Shown here piece by piece: positions 7,456-13,465 of a stretch of DNA of 18,629 nt. Source of the stretch: an uncultured Actinomyces sp. (lineage in GTDB: Bacteria > Actinomycetota > Actinomycetes > Actinomycetales > Actinomycetaceae); assembly GCA_945949035.1 (NCBI GenBank), contig CAMFDH010000006.1, forward strand, positions 1-18,629, given 5' to 3'. The number at the start of each line of letters is the position of its first letter. Position 1 is the stretch's first letter. Made by a program: the position numbers and the translations under genes. The notes beneath the pieces were generated by a model. That model was not told the origin of the DNA. It made no database searches and worked only from the letters and a program-made list of their open reading frames with translations.

Positions 7456-8109
7456 ATGACTAACAGTGCTGAGCGCCTGAAGCACCTGGAAGAAGAGGGA
7501 GAGGTAGCGGCAGACTACCTCGAGGAAATTCTCGACATCATGGACCTTGATGGTGACATCGAGATCGATGTTGAGAACGACCGTCCTTCGGTTTCGATCA
7601 TCAGCGAAAATCCCAACTCGAACCTGAATCGCCTGGTTGGTGAGGACGGTGAGGTGCTTGAGGCCCTCCAGGAGCTGACGCGCCTGGCAGTGCAGAGTTC
7701 CATGGGTGAGCGCTCACGGCTGATGCTGGACGTCGCTGGCTACCGTGCTCGTCGTCGAGCGGAACTTCAGAGCATCGCTGCCGAAGCGGTCGCCGAGGTC
7801 AAGGAAACCGGAGAACCAGTTCAGCTGGAGCCAATGAATCCGTTTGAGCGTAAAGTTTGCCACGACGTAGTAGCAGCTGCAGGACTGGCATCGGAGTCGG
7901 CCGGCAGCGAACCTGAACGAAGTGTGGTGATTTTTATGCCCGATCATCGTGATGCCGCTGAAGAGGTTCCTTCGCAGCACGAACTGGTTGAAGAGGGTGA
8001 ACAGGTCGATAACGAGACCTCGGAAGCCCTGGCTGACAGTGGGAGCGTTGTGGGAGGTTCCGGCCTTGAGGGTGACCTCGCTGCTGCAGAGATGGCTGTC
8101 GAGGACTGA
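7456..8109 (+). CDS. jag: Jag/KhpB family RNA-binding protein (KH and R3H domains)
   Basis: The 217-residue product has a KH-type domain at about 30-100 with the GxxG loop GEDG (62-65). An R3H domain follows at about 105-165, in the block MNPFERKVCHDVVAAAGL with R132 and H136 forming the R-x3-H motif. The family (Jag, KhpB, EloR) binds RNA and, in streptococci, influences cell elongation; its exact target in actinobacteria is not known to me. An N-terminal Jag_N domain is absent, as usual for actinobacterial versions. Residues about 166-217 form an acidic, low-complexity tail of unknown role. The GGAGGA ribosome binding site is well spaced, and the stop overlaps the rsmG start by one base (TGATG). 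Confidence 0.93.
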   Translation: MTNSAERLKHLEEEGEVAADYLEEILDIMDLDGDIEIDVENDRPSVSIISENPNSNLNRLVGEDGEVLEALQELTRLAVQSSMGERSRLMLDVAGYRARRRAELQSIAAEAVAEVKETGEPVQLEPMNPFERKVCHDVVAAAGLASESAGSEPERSVVIFMPDHRDAAEEVPSQHELVEEGEQVDNETSEALADSGSVVGGSGLEGDLAAAEMAVED

Positions 8110-8729
8110 TGGAATCCCCGAATGACCTCACTCTGAACCTTTTCGGAACAGGAGCTTCGGCCGTCGAGGCCTTTGCGAACCTCCTGGCCGAAGAGGGGGA
8201 GAAGCGGGGTCTAATCGGCCCTAAGGAAGCTGAACGGATCTGGTCGCGGCACATCGTGAACTCGGCGGCCCTACTCCCCTTCCTTCCCTCAAGGGGGTCA
8301 CTGATTGACGTTGGGTCAGGTGCCGGGTTGCCGGGACTTGTAGTCGCGGCTGCACGCCCTGACCTCGATGTCATTCTCGTCGAGCCAATGGAGCGCCGCT
8401 GTGAGTGGTTGCTTGAAGCCTCAGAAACGATTGGCTTGGACAACGTGCAGATCGTGCGCGACCGAGCCGAAAACATTGGGCGCAAACTACGCGCCGATGT
8501 TGTTACTGCAAGGGCTGTGGCGGCCCTGCCCAAGCTGCTTCGCTTGACCTCCAAGATGATCGCCCCCGGTGGTCGTCTGCTGGCCCTGAAGGGTCGAAGG
8601 GCTGGGGAGGAAATTATCGAGGCGAAGGATGAGTTGAAGCGGCGTCACCTGACGGCTCAGCTTCACGAGGTCGTCTCTGTCATGGATGGTGAGATCACCT
8701 ACGTGGTTGAGTGCCGACGCACGGTCTAA
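8109..8729 (+). CDS. rsmG: 16S rRNA (guanine-N7)-methyltransferase RsmG (GidB)
   Basis: RsmG methylates N7 of G527 of 16S rRNA (E. coli numbering) using S-adenosylmethionine. The 206-residue product carries the SAM-binding motif LIDVGSGAGLPGL at about 65-77, the VEPMERRCEWL block at 91-101 and the TARAVAAL motif at about 133-140 typical of RsmG. Loss of RsmG in other actinobacteria is known to give low-level streptomycin resistance. The start ATG overlaps the jag stop by one nucleotide, and parA begins about 120 nt downstream. No clear terminator is seen in that gap. Confidence 0.95.
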   Translation: MESPNDLTLNLFGTGASAVEAFANLLAEEGEKRGLIGPKEAERIWSRHIVNSAALLPFLPSRGSLIDVGSGAGLPGLVVAAARPDLDVILVEPMERRCEWLLEASETIGLDNVQIVRDRAENIGRKLRADVVTARAVAALPKLLRLTSKMIAPGGRLLALKGRRAGEEIIEAKDELKRRHLTAQLHEVVSVMDGEITYVVECRRTV

Positions 8730-8852
8730 ACATACTCTGACCTGCACGTTTGTCCGGGATTGGTTCTGAGGGCGAACGGAGCGGGACCGGAGTATGGGTA
8801 GGGTCCAGAAGTCACTCGACGAGTCATCTTCGAGGTGTCGGAGGGGCGAACT

Positions 8853-9770
8853 ATGCTGGCGGGAACGAAAGGTGAACTTGTGAAGCAGTTTGTTGGTGGG
8901 GACTCACCTATCGCAGATCGTCTGGCACGTAACTACTCGGACTTTTCGAAGCTTGTCAAGGTCGTGTTGCCAAAGCCCTCCGGTACTCCGATCCTCGTGG
9001 TCGCCAATCAAAAGGGCGGGGTCGGTAAGACCACGACCGCCGTCAACCTTGCGGCTGCATTAGCTAAGGGTGGCCTCAAAGTTCTTCTGATTGACTCCGA
9101 CCCCCAGGGTAACGCTTCAACAGCGTTAGGCATTCCCCACGCCGTTGGGACTCCGTCCACATACGAGGTGTTGCTTGGTGAGGTAGAGATCAAAGATGCG
9201 CTTGTACCCTGTGAACAGGTTGAAGGCATTCTGGTTTGTCCCGCCACCATCGATCTTGCAGGGGCAGAGGTTGAACTAGTCGATGAACCAGATCGACCGT
9301 ATCTTCTGCGCTATGCACTTGAGGACTTCCTGGATGATCCGGTGGCTCAAGACATCAAGCCCGACATCATATTGATCGACTGTCCCCCATCACTTGGACT
9401 GCTCACACTGAATGCCTTTGTGGCCGCAACCGGGATGATCGTTCCAGTTCAGGCTGAGTACTACGCACTTGAGGGCCTGTCGTTGCTCTTGAACACGATT
9501 GCCAGAATCCGCACGGACCTCAACCCGCAGCTCAAGGCGCCATTCATCCTTATGACAATGGTTGATGGCCGAACCAGGCTCAGCACAGAAGTAACCAGTG
9601 AGGTCCGTAGTCATTTCCCAGATGCGGTGTTTGAGACGGAGATTCCGCGCTCGGTTCGGATCTCAGAGGCTCCTTCGTATAACGAAACAGTCATTACCTA
9701 TGACGAACGTGGAACCGGTGCAGTTGCCTACCGTAAAGTGGCCATAGAGCTTGCAAACGCACTGATATAG
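8853..9770 (+). CDS. parA: Chromosome-partitioning ATPase ParA (Soj)
   Basis: ParA is a Walker-type ATPase that binds DNA non-specifically when ATP-bound and moves ParB-parS complexes apart. An upstream in-frame GTG exists at 8835, but ATG 8853 is preferred because GGAGGGG (8840-8846) sits 6 nt before it. The product has 305 residues. The deviant Walker A KGGVGKTTT is at 54-62 and the SDPQGN switch at 82-87. DIILIDCPPSLGLLTLNA (near 171-188) carries the second aspartate. IPRSVRISEAPSYNETVITYDERGTGA near the C terminus is typical of chromosomal ParA. About 45 residues precede the ATPase core. parB follows after 13 nt. Confidence 0.96.
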   Translation: MLAGTKGELVKQFVGGDSPIADRLARNYSDFSKLVKVVLPKPSGTPILVVANQKGGVGKTTTAVNLAAALAKGGLKVLLIDSDPQGNASTALGIPHAVGTPSTYEVLLGEVEIKDALVPCEQVEGILVCPATIDLAGAEVELVDEPDRPYLLRYALEDFLDDPVAQDIKPDIILIDCPPSLGLLTLNAFVAATGMIVPVQAEYYALEGLSLLLNTIARIRTDLNPQLKAPFILMTMVDGRTRLSTEVTSEVRSHFPDAVFETEIPRSVRISEAPSYNETVITYDERGTGAVAYRKVAIELANALI

Positions 9771-9783
9771 AGGGGTTGGGCAA

Positions 9784-11118
9784 ATGTCCGAAGAACTTAG
9801 GGATCCGGTTCAGCGGGCGAGGACCCGCCGCACACCTAGAGGTCGCAGTGGTCTTGGTCAGGGACTGGGTGCACTGATTCCAGATACAGAACCAGCTGAG
9901 GCAGCTGATTCCAAACCCCTTGACGTACTTTTTCCAGACCTTACCGGCTCTACGGGTAAGTCCGGCGTGAAGCGCGGTGGATCTGCTCGTGATCTTCTTT
10001 CCCCCCGAGGTAAATCGGGATCAAGTTCAGGTGTGAAGAGACGTAAGAGCAATAGCGTTGACGACGGTGTAAGTGGTGGTGTCCTAGGGTCCGGTAAGCA
10101 GAATGTTTCACGTGAAACATTCGTGGGTGGCAACGAGGTCTCAGAGCTTGAGGATAGTCGTCCGGTCCTGAAGAACACCGTGAATGTTTCACGTGAAACA
10201 TTGGAGATGGCGGAACCAGCATCATCTGAAGAAACCTCCGACCTGGTAGCGGTTCCAGGAACAACCTTCGGCCATATTGATCCGGGATGGATCATTCCCA
10301 ACCTCAAGCAGCCGCGTCAAGTTTTTGACGAGGAAGAGATCCAGGAGCTCTCGCAATCGATTCTTGAGGTAGGAATACTGCAGCCCATTGTGGTGCGCCG
10401 AATTACCCAAGAAAGCCTCCAGGAACCAGGCCAAGCTGAACGTTTGGAAGCAGCACTGAAAGAGCAGCCCGAGGCTCGATATGAGTTGATCATGGGTGAG
10501 CGACGCTGGCGTGCTGCACAAGTAGCAGGCCTCGATTCGGTTCCGGTGATAGTACGTTCGACGGGCGAAGATGAGCTACTTCGAGAAGCGCTCATCGAAA
10601 ACATCCATCGCGTGCAGTTGAATATTCTGGAAGAAGCGGCAGCATACTCCCAGCTCATGGATGATTTCGGCTACACCCAGGAACAGCTTGCATCGAAAGT
10701 TGCGAAATCCCGACCGCAGGTTGCGAACACTCTACGACTTCTCAAACTTCCCGGTTCGGTACAACGAATGGTTGCAGCGGGTGTTCTGAGCGCCGGTCAC
10801 GCAAGGGCCATTCTTGGTCTTGCAACCCAGACGGAAATGCAGCAGCTTGCTGAAAAAATCGTGCGTGAGGGACTGTCTGTCCGTGCAACTGAAGAACTGG
10901 TTAAGTTTGGTCGTCCAGAAGCGGCCACGCGGGTAAAGAGAATCACCCCACTTCCCAGTATCGAGGCACAGAGAATTGCGGACGCCGCAGCGTCTCGGCT
11001 GGAGACCTCAGTCAAGGTCATCACCGGAGCCAAGAAGGGGAGACTGGTGATTGAGTTCGCTGACCAGGCTGACCTAGACCGAATTGCGGTAGAACTTGGT
11101 CTTTCAATCATGGAGTAG
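9784..11118 (+). CDS. parB: Chromosome-partitioning protein ParB (Spo0J), with a parS-bearing insert
   Basis: ParB is a CTP-dependent clamp that loads at parS and spreads along the origin region. The N-terminal ParA-stimulating motif RSGLGQGLGALIP is at 21-33. The CTP-binding core runs from about 165, with GERRWRAA at 238-245 and ENIHRVQLN at 272-280. The helix-turn-helix is near 297-322 (YTQEQLASKVAKSRPQVANTLRLLK), and the C-terminal dimerisation domain covers about 385-444. Between motif and core lies a long hydrophilic, probably disordered stretch (about 36-160), longer than usual, in which the peptide NVSRET occurs twice (107-112, 134-139) because each copy is encoded by a parS palindrome. 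ParB may therefore bind its own gene and affect its transcription. A strong terminator follows. Confidence 0.97.
   Translation: MSEELRDPVQRARTRRTPRGRSGLGQGLGALIPDTEPAEAADSKPLDVLFPDLTGSTGKSGVKRGGSARDLLSPRGKSGSSSGVKRRKSNSVDDGVSGGVLGSGKQNVSRETFVGGNEVSELEDSRPVLKNTVNVSRETLEMAEPASSEETSDLVAVPGTTFGHIDPGWIIPNLKQPRQVFDEEEIQELSQSILEVGILQPIVVRRITQESLQEPGQAERLEAALKEQPEARYELIMGERRWRAAQVAGLDSVPVIVRSTGEDELLREALIENIHRVQLNILEEAAAYSQLMDDFGYTQEQLASKVAKSRPQVANTLRLLKLPGSVQRMVAAGVLSAGHARAILGLATQTEMQQLAEKIVREGLSVRATEELVKFGRPEAATRVKRITPLPSIEAQRIADAAASRLETSVKVITGAKKGRLVIEFADQADLDRIAVELGLSIME
10101..10122. promoter_or_regulatory. parS centromere site 1 (inside parB)
   Basis: A perfect copy of the universal 16-bp parS, TGTTTCACGTGAAACA, at 10104-10119. 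The palindrome extends without mismatch to 22 bp (10101-10122). It lies in frame in parB and encodes N-V-S-R-E-T-F. Confidence 0.97.
10183..10202. promoter_or_regulatory. parS centromere site 2 (inside parB)
   Basis: A second perfect 16-bp parS at 10185-10200, extended to a 20-bp palindrome. It lies 81 bp downstream of site 1 in the same register and encodes N-V-S-R-E-T-L. Confidence 0.97.
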
Positions 11119-11152
11119 TGGTTTTGAAGCGTTCTCCAGAATGCTTTGTAAT

Positions 11153-11194
11153 GAAGAAGCGGGCCCTTTCAAGTTCGAAAGGGCCCGCTTCTTC
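11153..11194. terminator. Bidirectional intrinsic terminator between convergent genes
   Basis: An 18-bp perfect stem (11153-11170 with 11177-11194), with a GGGCCC core and a 6-base loop AAGTTC, sits 34 nt after the parB stop and 25 nt before the end of the converging aminotransferase gene. Both outer flanks are pyrimidine-rich in the direction of exit (CTTCTTCTCTC on the plus strand, GCTTCTTCAT on the minus strand), although neither has a clean run of T. Confidence 0.85.
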
Positions 11195-11219
11195 TCTCAG
11201 ATTGCTTTCAGGACAAGCC

Positions 11220-12473
11220 TCATGGTGCCTGGGGGAGAGCCAGTTCAGCTCTAATCACCTTTGCTAGGCGACGGACACCCTCACGAATGGTGTCCTCGTC
11301 CGGGTAGCAGAACGACAGGCGTAGTTGGCGGCGACCTCGACCATCAGCAAAGAATGCTGTTCCTGGCACATAGGCGACCTGACCCTCGACTGCCCGTGGC
11401 AACATGGCCTTTGAGTCAATGCCTTCGGGCAGCGTCACCCAGGTGTAGAAGCCACCATCCGGGGTGGTCCACTCACAGCCCTCCGGCATCTCAGCCTCAA
11501 GAGCGTCACGCATCGCCTCCCAACGTCCGCGATACATGCCGGCAAACTCGCGTACTTGGGCGTACCAGTCAAAGTCCTCAAGGTACTTACTGATAGACAT
11601 CTGGCCCATCATTGAAGGACTCAACATAGCTGACTCCGCAGCCAACACCATCTTCTCGTATAGTCCCGCAGGCATGAGCGCCCAACCAATGCGGTATCCA
11701 GGTGCAAAGATCTTCGAAAAACTACCCAGGTAAATGACACCTTCGGGCCAGTATGTCTGAAGTGCAGGTGCAGGTTCCCTGTCGAATCCAAGCAGCCCAT
11801 ACGGGTTATCTTCGACGATCAAAACACCCTCTGACCTGCAGATATCTACGATTTCTGGGCGACGTTCGTCAGATAGGGAGATACCCCCGGGGTTGTGGTA
11901 ACTGGGGATGGTGTAGAGGAACTTAATGTTCTTTCCGGCATCGCGCTGCTCTTGAATCCTCTGGCGCAGGGCATCCGGCCGTAGCCCATCCTTGTCCATC
12001 TCTATGTGAACTACCTGGGCGCGACGGGAGTGGAACACACCAAGCGCACCGACGTAGGACGGTGACTCGGCCAAAATGACGTCGCCTGGATCAACCAGAA
12101 TCTCTGCAACCAGCTGCAGTGCTTGCTGCGATCCGGTGGTGATCTGGATCAGCGAAGGATCACCGTGGATCCCCTCTTTACCCATGACTTCAAGGATCTG
12201 TGTGCGCAGCGGATCCCAGCCGTACCCGTTTCCGTACTGCAGTGCGCGCATACCGTCAGTTTCAATGAGCTTCGAGGTCATCTCACCGATGGTTGTCAGG
12301 GGAAGGTCACGGAGGTTGGGCATACCGCCCGCCAGGGAGACAATCTCCGGACGTGAAACGACCGAAAAGAGGGCCCGAATCTCTGACTCCTGTAAGTTCT
12401 GACCATCTTCAGAAAGCAACGCTGACCAGTCGGTTGCAGTAGCTTCTTTTGATGTGTCTTTGGAGTCGGTCAT
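11220..12473 (-). CDS. PLP-dependent aminotransferase, fold type I (2-aminoadipate/aromatic aminotransferase-like)
   Basis: The 417-residue product is a fold-type I aminotransferase. Motifs seen: SLAGGMPN at 46-53 near the N terminus, ITTGSQQALQLVAEILVDPGD at 111-131 (cofactor phosphate region), and IPSYHNPGG at 189-197 with N194. EDNPYG at 221-226 has D222 for the pyridine nitrogen and Y225, and GSFSKIFAPGYRIGW at 250-264 has K254 as the Schiff-base lysine. The pattern resembles LysN/ARO8-type enzymes and the aminotransferase half of MocR regulators, but there is no DNA-binding domain, so it is a stand-alone enzyme. The substrate cannot be read from the sequence; 2-aminoadipate, aromatic or branched-chain amino acids are possible. 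It lies 42 nt after trxB on the same strand, where many relatives have trxA and cwlM. Confidence 0.92.
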   Translation of the reverse strand: MTDSKDTSKEATATDWSALLSEDGQNLQESEIRALFSVVSRPEIVSLAGGMPNLRDLPLTTIGEMTSKLIETDGMRALQYGNGYGWDPLRTQILEVMGKEGIHGDPSLIQITTGSQQALQLVAEILVDPGDVILAESPSYVGALGVFHSRRAQVVHIEMDKDGLRPDALRQRIQEQRDAGKNIKFLYTIPSYHNPGGISLSDERRPEIVDICRSEGVLIVEDNPYGLLGFDREPAPALQTYWPEGVIYLGSFSKIFAPGYRIGWALMPAGLYEKMVLAAESAMLSPSMMGQMSISKYLEDFDWYAQVREFAGMYRGRWEAMRDALEAEMPEGCEWTTPDGGFYTWVTLPEGIDSKAMLPRAVEGQVAYVPGTAFFADGRGRRQLRLSFCYPDEDTIREGVRRLAKVIRAELALPQAP

Positions 12474-12515
12474 TGGGTCCCCGCTAGTCGGATCGTTTCA
12501 CGTTTAAGCCAATCG

Positions 12516-13448
12516 TTACTCTAAACCCTCGAGGTAACGCTGTGCATCCAGTGCCGCGCGGCAGCCCGTCCCCGCAGCGGTGATGGCCTGACGGTATGTG
12601 TGATCAACGACGTCACCCGCGGCAAAGACGCCTGCACGTGAGGTGAGGGTCCCGGGCTCATCCACGACGATGTAGCCCTCAGGGTTGAGGTCGAGCTGAT
12701 CCTTGAACAGCTCGGAGCGTGGATCATGTCCAATGGCAACAAATACACCCTGAACGGCAAGTTCAGATACCTCACCGGTCTTGGTGTTCTTGAGTGCCAG
12801 CCCTTCAACACCGTCCTTACCAAGGACCTCGGTCACCACGGAATCCCAGGCGAACTCGATCTTGTCGTTGGCCTTGGCGCGGTCTGCCATCACCTTCGAG
12901 GCGCGTAGCTCATCTCGACGGTGGACAATCGTCACCTTTGAGGCGAATCGGGTTAGGAACAGGGCCTCTTCCATGGCGGAGTCCCCACCGCCAATCACGG
13001 CGAGCTCTTTACCCTTGAAGAAGAATCCGTCGCAGGTAGCGCAATAGGAAACGCCACGACCACTAAGCAGGTCTTCCCCGGGAACGTTCATGTGGCGGTA
13101 TGCCGAACCCGTAGAGATAATGACTGACTTAGCCTCGACGACCCGGTCATAGAGGGTGATCTTGAAGGTCTCCCCGGAAAGGTCGACCTCGCTAGCATCA
13201 TCAAACTCGACACGAGCACCAAACTTCTCTGCCTGGGCCTGCATCTTCGCCATCAGATCGGGACCCTGTACCCCCTCGGGGAAGCCAGGAAAATTCTCAA
13301 CATCGGTCGTTGTCATCAATGCACCGCCCGCATCAATCGCACCGGCGACTACAAGGGGGTTGAGTCCGGCGCGTGCAGCATAGATTGCCGCGGTGTAGCC
13401 GGCTGGTCCTGAACCCAAAACTACAAGATCTTCAACTGTCTTAGTCAT
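12516..13448 (-). CDS. trxB: Thioredoxin-disulfide reductase
   Basis: TrxB uses NADPH and FAD to reduce thioredoxin. The 310-residue product has the FAD-binding GSGPAG at 12-17, the GGALMTTTDVENFPGF block at 41-56, and the redox-active CATC at 136-139. It also has the NADPH-binding GGGDSA at 153-158 with HRR at 176-178, and the C-terminal FAD motif GVFAAGDVVD. All catalytic features are intact and the length is normal. It starts 17 nt after the murJ stop and ends 42 nt before the aminotransferase, so the four minus-strand genes may form one transcript. The usual partner trxA is not adjacent. Confidence 0.97.
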   Translation of the reverse strand: MTKTVEDLVVLGSGPAGYTAAIYAARAGLNPLVVAGAIDAGGALMTTTDVENFPGFPEGVQGPDLMAKMQAQAEKFGARVEFDDASEVDLSGETFKITLYDRVVEAKSVIISTGSAYRHMNVPGEDLLSGRGVSYCATCDGFFFKGKELAVIGGGDSAMEEALFLTRFASKVTIVHRRDELRASKVMADRAKANDKIEFAWDSVVTEVLGKDGVEGLALKNTKTGEVSELAVQGVFVAIGHDPRSELFKDQLDLNPEGYIVVDEPGTLTSRAGVFAAGDVVDHTYRQAITAAGTGCRAALDAQRYLEGLE

Positions 13449-13465
13449 ACCCTTTACCTAACCTT

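Noticed and set aside
12494..12509. parS-like GTTTCACGT upstream of the aminotransferase
   Set aside because: Only the left half matches; 11 of 16 positions agree with parS, too degenerate beside two perfect sites nearby.
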